DNA from: an uncultured Bacteroidales bacterium
GTDB taxonomy: Bacteria; Bacteroidota; Bacteroidia; Bacteroidales; Paludibacteraceae
Direction: 5' to 3'
Length of the DNA: 7,304 bases
NCBI GenBank assembly: GCA_946405045.1
Contig: CAMJFV010000091.1
Span: 1 to 7,304, forward strand
Shown here: positions 1-5,868 of the stretch, one piece after another
How the letters are laid out: the number at the start of each line of letters is the position of its first letter
Position numbering within the stretch: position 1 is the stretch's first letter
The notes under the pieces: generated by a model
Database searches by the model: none
What the model was told of the DNA's origin: nothing
Seen by the model: the letters and a program-made list of their open reading frames with translations, nothing else
Translations under genes and position numbers: made by a program

Positions 1-846
1 GTTCCGGACTTCCGTGACAGTTGTCTGATTGCAACAGCATTGGGTATGCGTCTATTTGTTGAAACGATTATTCCTCGAATGGTTGTGTATTTAACGAAAG
101 GATGCAATATCAAAGACAAATACTATTCTGACAAGTTTGTGTTCAAGAATGAGTTTGGCTTCTTGGCAATGGCATTGATCGCGAAGAAAATGTATGCTTC
201 ATCGATGTTTGTTCAGGAAGGAAATCCAAGAGATATTCATGACATTGCTGTATCAGGATTGTCATTCAAGAAGAGAGACTCTGCAGAATTTCTGGAACCG
301 GTCATGGTGAATCTATACGACAAATATGTGTTGACGAATAATCGTGTACGTCCCGATAGCATTCTGGATGAATATGATGCACTGCGACATAAAATCCTGA
401 GTGAATTGGATCAGCACACAGGATATTATCAGGTACAGAGTATCAAGGATGTTTCCGCATATTCTGCTGATAAGGTTCTCCCGGAACAGATGCGTGGTGC
501 ATTGGTCTGGAATGCAGTTATGCCTGATGAACAGCTTCTTCCGATGGATCGTGTTATCGTGGTTCGTTTATCATTTGATCTGATGCGACAATATGCTTCC
601 ACCAATCCAAAGATTGCGGAAGTGTTGCGATTGTCATTGGTCAATAATGAAAAGGAAAAGACTGTTCCATTTATATGTTTACCGGAGAACTACAAGGAGC
701 TGCCTGATTGGGTCAAACCAATCATTGATAAAGAAGGAACGACTGATCGTTTGCTGACACCTTGCAAACAGCTGTTGAGTTTGTTCGATATCATGGTTGC
801 TGAAACCAAAGCTGGTATGGTTCCGTCAAGAATGATCTATTTATAA
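1..846 (+). CDS. Family B DNA polymerase, C-terminal part (5' end outside window)
   Basis: Replicative DNA polymerase fragment of 281 residues; the frame is open to the first base, so the true start lies upstream and the TTG at 40 is only an internal leucine codon. The visible part resembles the palm end and thumb of phage family B polymerases. KNEF at fragment residues 49-52 leads to the AKKMY motif (61-65), matching the conserved KKxY DNA-contacting motif. SGLSFKKRD (85-93) matches the 'KGLxxVKRD' segment that follows it in this family. The end, with PFICLPENYKELPDWV (223-238) and a leucine-rich tail, matches the usual phage polymerase C-terminus. The catalytic YxDTDS motif and exonuclease domain would be upstream. 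It heads an apparent operon; the next gene begins 19 nt after its TAA stop. Family assignment rests on remembered motifs, not alignment; a more distant polymerase type is the main alternative. Confidence 0.78.
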   Translation, partial: VPDFRDSCLIATALGMRLFVETIIPRMVVYLTKGCNIKDKYYSDKFVFKNEFGFLAMALIAKKMYASSMFVQEGNPRDIHDIAVSGLSFKKRDSAEFLEPVMVNLYDKYVLTNNRVRPDSILDEYDALRHKILSELDQHTGYYQVQSIKDVSAYSADKVLPEQMRGALVWNAVMPDEQLLPMDRVIVVRLSFDLMRQYASTNPKIAEVLRLSLVNNEKEKTVPFICLPENYKELPDWVKPIIDKEGTTDRLLTPCKQLLSLFDIMVAETKAGMVPSRMIYL

Positions 847-865
847 AGAAAGGGGGTGTGCTCAT

Positions 866-1417
866 ATGGATGAGCTGTATGTATGGTTAGAGTCATACGG
901 TGGTACATCGTACGATCTCACAAGTACAATCTATTCGATTGAGGCAACTCTTCCATTTGTCTCACCATTCGATTGGAGAACATCCATCGAAAATGTACTG
1001 GACCAAATGGATGAAGCAGTCGATATCATTGAGAAGTATGGCAAAAATCTACCAGATAATCTTCCAAGCAAACAGATTGCAAAACGCATGTTCGTAATGG
1101 ACGTTCTTTCGAAACTGGTCGAGAATGTCCGTGCAGTGTGTCGCGAGATGGGTCTTGATATTGATGATATTACAACAATCGACAAACTCAGAAATGTTGT
1201 GCTGGCAATGTCTGAGTTGATAGACATGTTTATCAACAATACAATCGAAACGATCCAGAAAGAAGATTTGTTCGAGAAACATGAGGATGACAATGATGAT
1301 TCATTCCAGAACATTCTTGATGTTGACGAACGAGATCTTGTACAACTTTCATACAATGTTGCACAGATCAGAGACACATATTTCATGTCGTTAGATGATG
1401 ACTCTGATGAACAATAA
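866..1417 (+). CDS. Acidic helical protein of unknown function
   Basis: I do not recognise this 183-residue protein. The ATG at 866 is preceded by AAAGGGGG (849-856), a strong ribosome binding site 9 nt away. The sequence reads as mostly alpha-helical: amphipathic stretches at about residues 38-60, 69-95 and 104-132, with no signal peptide or convincing membrane segment. The C-terminal third is strongly acidic (EDDNDD near 140-145, LDVDERD at 151-157, and DDDSDE at the end). It lies between the DNA polymerase and an SSB-like protein, so a replication accessory role is plausible by position only. Acidic helical proteins in phages can be partners of DNA-binding proteins or DNA mimics, but nothing here separates these options. 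It ends 58 nt before the next gene's preferred start. Confidence 0.8.
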   Translation: MDELYVWLESYGGTSYDLTSTIYSIEATLPFVSPFDWRTSIENVLDQMDEAVDIIEKYGKNLPDNLPSKQIAKRMFVMDVLSKLVENVRAVCREMGLDIDDITTIDKLRNVVLAMSELIDMFINNTIETIQKEDLFEKHEDDNDDSFQNILDVDERDLVQLSYNVAQIRDTYFMSLDDDSDEQ

Positions 1418-1433
1418 TATTGTTTCGGAGTTT

Positions 1434-1445
1434 AACATCACTATA
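1434..1445 (+). promoter_or_regulatory. Possible promoter upstream of the SSB-like gene
   Basis: The 58-nt gap before the SSB-like gene is the longest inside the operon. It contains AACA, six bases, then TA, which matches the AACA-N6-TW pattern I recall for late promoters of the AR9 phage RNA polymerase; it would give a leader of about 30 nt. The same gap also holds a poor sigma-70-like pair (TTGTTT at 1420-1425 and TATACC at 1442-1447, 16 nt apart). Either motif occurs often by chance, so this is only a candidate. Confidence 0.2.
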
Positions 1446-1460
1446 CCACATTTTATGCAT

Positions 1461-1467
1461 GAGGAGG
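1461..1467 (+). promoter_or_regulatory. Ribosome binding site fixing the SSB-like start
   Basis: GAGGAGG lies 8 nt before the ATG at 1476. It decides between three in-frame ATGs (1395, 1455, 1476). The first overlaps the previous gene and has no Shine-Dalgarno sequence; the second would place this motif inside the coding region. Confidence 0.85.
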
Positions 1468-1475
1468 ATAAAAGC

Positions 1476-2051
1476 ATGTCTTTCCAAAGTAACAGCTTCG
1501 GAGGAAACTCCAACAATCAGCAAGATGGTGAGAAAAAGCGCACCAACTTCCGTCTCGGTCGGTTCTATGGTTCCGATGGTATTCTCGATCTGTCCATCTG
1601 GATCTCGAACTCCGCAGTATACACAATCTTCCAGATCAAGTCTGCTGTCGGCAAGGACCCGTCTACTGGTATGAATGTGTATGAAAACAAGGCTCCTGCA
1701 GAAATCCCGCGTGTATTCATGAATCCGGAAAACCTCAGAGCGCTCATTGAGTCGAACAGGGCTGGACTGGATACAATCGACATCTCTCCGAAGAAGGGTT
1801 CACGATTCCTTGCAACGGGTCTTGTCAACGGATCCCAGATCAAGATCACGATCACGGAAGAGAAGCACCCGAAGCCGCGTGAGATCACCTTTGATGCAAT
1901 TCCTGTCGGCAACACCAATGTTCAGAACGGTAACTGGAAGAACATGATGGATATTCTGCAGATTGCATTGAAGAAAGCTCTCACAACAAAGCTGAACCCG
2001 GACGAGTTCGGTGACGTTTCTGGCAGCAATGATGACGAACTCCCAATCTAA
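1476..2051 (+). CDS. Putative single-stranded DNA-binding protein (SSB-like)
   Basis: Protein of 191 residues from the ATG at 1476. It is probably a single-stranded DNA-binding protein coating replicating phage DNA. The evidence is indirect: a flexible N-terminus rich in Ser, Asn, Gly and Gln (residues 2-17), a basic patch EKKRTNFRLGRF (19-30), a central region of alternating beta-strand character (about 30-145) compatible with an OB fold, then a helix (153-172) and an acidic tail ending DDELPI. That ending resembles the DDDIPF tail of bacterial SSB, through which partner proteins are recruited. Codons are richer in C- and G-ending forms (CCG, CGC, CTC, ATC, AAC) than the flanking genes, as expected for a highly expressed protein. 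It follows a DNA polymerase. No classical SSB motif is certain, so another abundant nucleic-acid-binding protein is possible. Confidence 0.6.
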   Translation: MSFQSNSFGGNSNNQQDGEKKRTNFRLGRFYGSDGILDLSIWISNSAVYTIFQIKSAVGKDPSTGMNVYENKAPAEIPRVFMNPENLRALIESNRAGLDTIDISPKKGSRFLATGLVNGSQIKITITEEKHPKPREITFDAIPVGNTNVQNGNWKNMMDILQIALKKALTTKLNPDEFGDVSGSNDDELPI

Positions 2052-2673
2052 CATACTTGATTGGTCTTACATTGGAAAAGATGGGTTGATCATCCAATTC
2101 GAAGACCTGGTATCGTTTATTGGCTGGAACGCCTCTGAGTATATTAACAATGCTCAGGGGCGTCCCGTCTCTAAAACGAAGGATGAACGTCTGGTTGAAT
2201 ACATTAACCGTACAGACTACGACATCCCGAAGTATGTGAAGGAAACAACTGGTGTTGACATCACCATGGAACAATTGATCAACTCAAAACATGCAACTCC
2301 GCCAAATGTGTTATATGCGTTCAGAATGTTCAAGGCTGCCGTGGACAACGGTTTGAAAAACTTGATGATACATTCAAATGTATATTCACAATTGTTGGAA
2401 GTGTATGTGAAGTCGGCTTTGCCATATGCAAGATATGTACACGGGGATATAGTCCCCGTGTTAAAAGACAATCCTAACTGCACCTACACGACTTCCGATC
2501 CCGCAAACATACGTAAGTGTGTTGATGTCGGAGTGCCGTTTGCATTGACAATTTGTGATGACTTCATGTATGTAGCGCCCGTCGTTACTGACGACAAATT
2601 ACTGAATCAACTGAAAAAACAGAATGTGTTTGTTCAATATACAAGCATCATGGGAAGTGGTTTGGTTCGGTAA
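2029..2673 (+). CDS. Unknown protein, translationally coupled to the SSB-like gene
   Basis: I do not recognise this 214-residue protein. The start is placed at the tandem ATG ATG (2029 or 2032); the frame could begin at GTG 2011, but no start has a clear Shine-Dalgarno sequence. It overlaps the end of the SSB-like gene by 23 nt, so translation is probably coupled. The N-terminal half (about 20-100) looks helical. The C-terminal half alternates strands and helices: NLMIHSNVYS (111-120), VPFALTICDDFMYVAPVV (169-186) and NVFVQYTSIMG (199-209), suggesting an alpha/beta fold. CDD at 176-178 after a hydrophobic strand could be a metal or active site, but no family motif is clear. The gene contains two GC-rich inverted repeats. 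It ends 30 nt before the next gene. Confidence 0.8.
   Translation: MMTNSQSNILDWSYIGKDGLIIQFEDLVSFIGWNASEYINNAQGRPVSKTKDERLVEYINRTDYDIPKYVKETTGVDITMEQLINSKHATPPNVLYAFRMFKAAVDNGLKNLMIHSNVYSQLLEVYVKSALPYARYVHGDIVPVLKDNPNCTYTTSDPANIRKCVDVGVPFALTICDDFMYVAPVVTDDKLLNQLKKQNVFVQYTSIMGSGLVR
2129..2163 (+). repeat. Intragenic inverted repeat, 11-bp stem
   Basis: ACGCCTCTGAG (2129-2139) pairs with CTCAGGGGCGT (2153-2163) around a 13-nt loop. Ten pairs are Watson-Crick and one is a G-U wobble that works in the plus-strand RNA. No T-tract follows, so it is not a standard intrinsic terminator. It lies about 80 nt after the SSB-like stop codon, within the next gene. Confidence 0.6.
2439..2461. repeat. Intragenic perfect inverted repeat, 9-bp stem
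   Basis: ACACGGGGA (2439-2447) pairs perfectly with TCCCCGTGT (2453-2461) around the 5-nt loop TATAG. It lies in the codons for residues 137-144 of the unknown 214-residue protein and uses GGG, ATA and CCC codons. There is no T-tract on either side, so it does not look like a terminator. Confidence 0.65.
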
Positions 2674-2690
2674 TATATCACTCGCACGAA

Positions 2691-2706
2691 AGGGAGGAAC
2701 AATGTG
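2691..2706 (+). promoter_or_regulatory. Ribosome binding site with overlapping ATG-TGA and GTG start
   Basis: AGGGAGG (2691-2697) sits 6 nt before the GTG at 2704. An ATG at 2702, in another frame, is followed at once by TGA and overlaps the GTG (ATGTGA). The ATG frame cannot encode a protein, so the long gene must start at the GTG or at a later, poorly spaced ATG (2728). Confidence 0.75.
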
Positions 2707-4344
2707 AAAGAACCGGTAAACAAAACCATGTTGTACTTGTATGATCCTGAAGCGGAATACACGTACAACGCAGCGCACGGTACTGTGTATGAGTACAATG
2801 GTTTCCCGACTGGATGGAACGGTCGAAAATATAAGAAGACTCGATTCATCGGATGGGAACCGATCCCTGAAGATATCATTATTCGTCATGCGGGTTCACA
2901 GATCTTTGTGAACTTCTCTGCATTGTTCCCTGATAATGTTATCGATCCTGCGATTCAGTTGTTCCAAATGAGAACCAGAAGACTTGATTTACAGAATCTG
3001 ATTTGTGAACAGATCAATTTCTTCACGGCGTTGTATGATGATGATAATGATCTGATTACAAGTATGCTGGTTGCAAAATATTTGACAGACTCTCAGACAT
3101 ATACAATCGTGACGTTTGATGAGTTCCAAAAGCAGCTGTTCGAGATTCTGTTCCCTGAAAGAACAATTGCAAAGATTAGAAAGATGGTTGAAGAGAATGA
3201 CGTTGGTGATGACGTCAAAGGTCTGTTTCCCGAGGATATGCCCCGTGATATCTTCATGGTATCTTTCATGATCAAAGTCATGCACATCTTCATTGAGCAT
3301 TTCATCATTTCTACAGGCAACTCACCAAAGGATTTGTATGAACTGTTCGCCACAGCGTTCACCAACATCATGAACCATATCAATCCGAACATTTATGTTC
3401 TGTTGTATGATTACGTCCACAATTCAGTCATGCAGAGTTGCTCATCAAACTCAAACATATATGATATGCAGGCGATTGATGGTGTGACGATTCCGACAAC
3501 GACACTGTATGTCATGCGTAAAAGTCTGCTCTGTGATGGATTGATCAAACTGACATTTGCATCTGCATGGGATAAGATTAACAAACGCCCTACGTATTCT
3601 TGTGTCGGTCTGATTAAGGCAATCATCACACAAGCATCTTTTGTGACACGCAAGGTTCAGTTGAGATATTCACTGGTCAATGTGGATGATGTATCACAGC
3701 TTCTCTCTGATCAGATTTCTACAAATTCGCCAATCTCAATGATTCGTTCATTCAATCCTGGTGAATACTGTTGCATGTTCATGGATCTGAATTCCATAAT
3801 TGCCCAAATTGCATTGGAAGCTGATCTGTCCCCTCTCGATTTCTATCTTAAGAATCTGCCACAGATGAACGATCTTTCGAAGATGTTAATCGAATCTGTG
3901 TTATACAATAAATTCCATTCATCTTTGTCAATCAACACATTGTCGATGAAGCAGAAGTATATCCTGCTGCTGTATGTCAGAAGTGTTGTCATGCAGCTAT
4001 ATTCACTATCTGAATCTTCGACAACAGGAAGTACACTCATCAACATGTTGACTGCAAAGACAGTAAACCATACAACCAAAACACTGACCCAGAAGGATTT
4101 GAATTCTGTCAAGAAGTATGTGAAGCTCAATAATCTGAAAGCATATCTCTTGTCAGATAACAATGTGAATGCGTTTGTGGAATCGATCATGCACACTGTA
4201 TTGTCATCATATACTATCGTCAATCACAACGATCCGAATCTTCTCGATGTATCGTTGCAGTATGATGCTAATACAATGACACTTGATCTGCTGGATATGT
4301 GTGTCAGGTTGTTTGATTATATTGCCCAACCTCAAGCGTCATAA
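2704..4344 (+). CDS. Large unknown protein directly upstream of RNA polymerase beta-prime
   Basis: I do not recognise this 546-residue protein from any motif. It starts at a GTG with a good ribosome binding site. The first 60 residues are rich in Tyr, Trp and Gly (for example VYEYNGFPTGWNGRKYKK, 28-45). The rest reads as largely helical, with hydrophobic helices near 181-202, 208-238 and 416-434 and no clear signal peptide. A mixed central part (about 258-330, including VTIPTTTLYV at 261-270) could be a small beta domain. Cysteines are scattered, without a zinc motif. I found no beta-subunit signatures, so it is not an obvious missing polymerase piece. Its TAA is followed by the beta-prime ribosome binding site, with a 20-nt gap, so the two are almost certainly co-translated from one message. 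By size and position it could be the extra promoter-recognition subunit of phiKZ/AR9-type polymerases (about 460-520 residues there), but this is speculation. Confidence 0.85.
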   Translation: MKEPVNKTMLYLYDPEAEYTYNAAHGTVYEYNGFPTGWNGRKYKKTRFIGWEPIPEDIIIRHAGSQIFVNFSALFPDNVIDPAIQLFQMRTRRLDLQNLICEQINFFTALYDDDNDLITSMLVAKYLTDSQTYTIVTFDEFQKQLFEILFPERTIAKIRKMVEENDVGDDVKGLFPEDMPRDIFMVSFMIKVMHIFIEHFIISTGNSPKDLYELFATAFTNIMNHINPNIYVLLYDYVHNSVMQSCSSNSNIYDMQAIDGVTIPTTTLYVMRKSLLCDGLIKLTFASAWDKINKRPTYSCVGLIKAIITQASFVTRKVQLRYSLVNVDDVSQLLSDQISTNSPISMIRSFNPGEYCCMFMDLNSIIAQIALEADLSPLDFYLKNLPQMNDLSKMLIESVLYNKFHSSLSINTLSMKQKYILLLYVRSVVMQLYSLSESSTTGSTLINMLTAKTVNHTTKTLTQKDLNSVKKYVKLNNLKAYLLSDNNVNAFVESIMHTVLSSYTIVNHNDPNLLDVSLQYDANTMTLDLLDMCVRLFDYIAQPQAS

Positions 4345-4364
4345 AGAAAGGAGTGTGATGTTGT

Positions 4365-5747
4365 ATGCGAGCTGAAAGAATCAATATGAACATTGAATAT
4401 CTTGCAGACTTAGCAACACATAATGGGTTTCGTATTGAGAATGAGGATCAGTATTCACCAACGAATGTTGATGCATGGGTAAACTCTCAGAAGTTTACAG
4501 ATGTTGAATACAGATGCGATTGTGGTGCATTTACAGGTCAAGAGTTCATTGGTCAAACATGCCCGCGTTGCCATACGGAAATCATGTTGCATTCTCTGAA
4601 CTTCGGTTATACCGGATGGATTCCGCTGAATGGTCATCATGTAATCACCCCAGTATATTATGTTATGCTGAAGCGTGTCCTCGGCACACAGTTACTGCGG
4701 TATATACTCGGTGATTATAAAGAGAAGCAAAACATCAAGTACAATGAAAATGATACTGGTACATCATCTGAAGAAAAGATCAAAAAGCGTGCTGGAAGAA
4801 TTGCTGCAGATGATATTCGTGCAATCGAAGCAAAGGTCCCGAAGTCCAAGCGTATGTATAAAGGACTTGGTCATGACGGATTTTATGCAAGATTCGAAGA
4901 AGTCATGAGAGCATGCGCACCTAAGAATGATCCCGAAACAGAGATCCTGATTCAGGAGAAGGATGCTGTATTTACAACACAGATCCCGGTATATTCTACA
5001 GCATTCCGTCCAGTGTCCAAGACTTCCGAGACCAAGTATTACCCGAAGATCAATAAACCGATTGCGATGATGATCTCGGTTGCTTGTAAGATGGAAAACA
5101 TGCAGCTGGATCTTGAATACATCCAGGCATTAAACTATATTCAGAAGTGTTGGATGGATGCAGTTGAACATCTGATCAAGAATGAGATCTCAAAGAAAGA
5201 AGGTTTCGTTCGTTCAGAAATTGTCGGTGGTGGATTCCTGTATTCTGGAAGATGTGTTATCACATTTGACAATACATTGGATGTCGATGAAGTTGATCTT
5301 CCGTATTCGATGGTGCTAACCGCATTCCAGTTCCGCATCACAAGAATGCTTGCTGTACGCTATAACATGACACTTGAACAAGCATATCTCTTTGTCAATA
5401 CCAATGAACAGAACGAACTGGTTCGTTCGTTACTTGACGAAATCATGAAGACACCCCAATGGATTATCTATCTTCGTGAACCAACAAACAACATCGCATC
5501 AATCGTATTGGCGAAGATACGTCGGTACAAGATCGGTGATGATACAATGTCCGTCCCACCTGAACCGCTGAGAGGTTTGAACGCAGACTTCGATGGTGAT
5601 GCATTGGATATCTTGTTCCTTCCGGATCAACTGGTTCCGATGTTCATGTCGTTCCATTATTCCTGTATGATCGATTACGTCAATGAACGTATTCGTCTGG
5701 AATTGAAAGAGTGGAATGACATCGCAATTGGTCGTATGACCGAATAA
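4365..5747 (+). CDS. Phage multisubunit RNA polymerase, beta-prime N-terminal part
   Basis: This 460-residue protein supplies the catalytic magnesium-binding loop of a phage-encoded multisubunit RNA polymerase. The ATG at 4365 follows AAAGGAG (4347-4353) by 11 nt. An N-terminal zinc ribbon has C51, C53, C66 and C69, with the same spacing as the bacterial beta-prime zinc ribbon, including the CxCG start. TPVYYVMLKRVLG (95-107) corresponds to the conserved stretch after it. YSGRCVI (293-299) matches the bacterial DYSGRSVI motif. LREPT (370-374) sits where bacteria have NRxPT. NADFDGD (406-412) carries the three catalytic aspartates D408, D410 and D412. The protein ends 48 residues later, whereas bacterial beta-prime continues with bridge helix and trigger loop. 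Such splitting is known from phiKZ-like and AR9/PBS1-like phages. The C-terminal half is not next door: a terminator follows. Function is firm; virion versus non-virion enzyme is not resolved. Confidence 0.95.
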   Translation: MRAERINMNIEYLADLATHNGFRIENEDQYSPTNVDAWVNSQKFTDVEYRCDCGAFTGQEFIGQTCPRCHTEIMLHSLNFGYTGWIPLNGHHVITPVYYVMLKRVLGTQLLRYILGDYKEKQNIKYNENDTGTSSEEKIKKRAGRIAADDIRAIEAKVPKSKRMYKGLGHDGFYARFEEVMRACAPKNDPETEILIQEKDAVFTTQIPVYSTAFRPVSKTSETKYYPKINKPIAMMISVACKMENMQLDLEYIQALNYIQKCWMDAVEHLIKNEISKKEGFVRSEIVGGGFLYSGRCVITFDNTLDVDEVDLPYSMVLTAFQFRITRMLAVRYNMTLEQAYLFVNTNEQNELVRSLLDEIMKTPQWIIYLREPTNNIASIVLAKIRRYKIGDDTMSVPPEPLRGLNADFDGDALDILFLPDQLVPMFMSFHYSCMIDYVNERIRLELKEWNDIAIGRMTE

Positions 5748-5760
5748 TGAATGAGAAGTA

Positions 5761-5805
5761 ATGGGAGGGCTTGACGCCCTCCCATATAACTTCATTTTTT
5801 CTTTT
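5761..5805 (+). terminator. Probable intrinsic terminator after the beta-prime gene
   Basis: ATGGGAGGGC (5761-5770) pairs perfectly with GCCCTCCCAT (5776-5785) around a 5-nt loop. A T-rich stretch follows (six T at 5795-5800, five at 5802-5806), but about 9 nt after the stem, so termination may be less efficient than for a textbook site. It ends the plus-strand unit 13 nt after the beta-prime stop codon. Confidence 0.75.
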
Positions 5806-5850
5806 TATATAAATATATTATTTATGTGAAATAAGCCCGTAAGGGTAAAA
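5804..5850 (+). promoter_or_regulatory. AT-rich candidate promoter and leader hairpin
   Basis: Between the terminator and the next gene, 5804-5824 is almost pure A/T and contains TATATTA (5814-5820), which fits a sigma-70 -10 element and also resembles the early-promoter core I recall for phiKZ. No convincing -35 is present. Downstream, CCC-GTAA-GGG (5836-5845) can form a small hairpin with a GNRA-type tetraloop in the leader. The ribosome binding site AAAAAGGAG (5852-5860) follows. Confidence 0.35.
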
Positions 5851-5868
5851 CAAAAAGGAGAATGCCAA

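Noticed and set aside
40..42. TTG at position 40 as the start of the first gene
   Set aside because: The frame is open to base 1 and the protein is clearly a C-terminal polymerase fragment; there is no ribosome binding site before the TTG.
931..1386. 151-codon minus-strand open frame opposite the acidic protein gene
   Set aside because: It is Ser/Arg-rich as expected for the complement of an acidic coding region, lies fully within a gene with a strong ribosome binding site, and has no start signal.
1395..1475. Upstream ATGs (1395, 1455) as the start of the SSB-like gene
   Set aside because: ATG 1395 overlaps the previous gene without a Shine-Dalgarno sequence; GAGGAGG at 1461-1467 points to the ATG at 1476.
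2704..4344. The 546-residue protein as a beta-subunit fragment
   Set aside because: I saw none of the typical beta signatures (RHGxKG, PSRM-type or fork-region motifs), so the claim would rest on position alone.
5771..5776. TTGACG resembling a sigma-70 -35 box
   Set aside because: It lies in the loop and arm of the terminator hairpin, and no -10 element lies 16-18 nt downstream.
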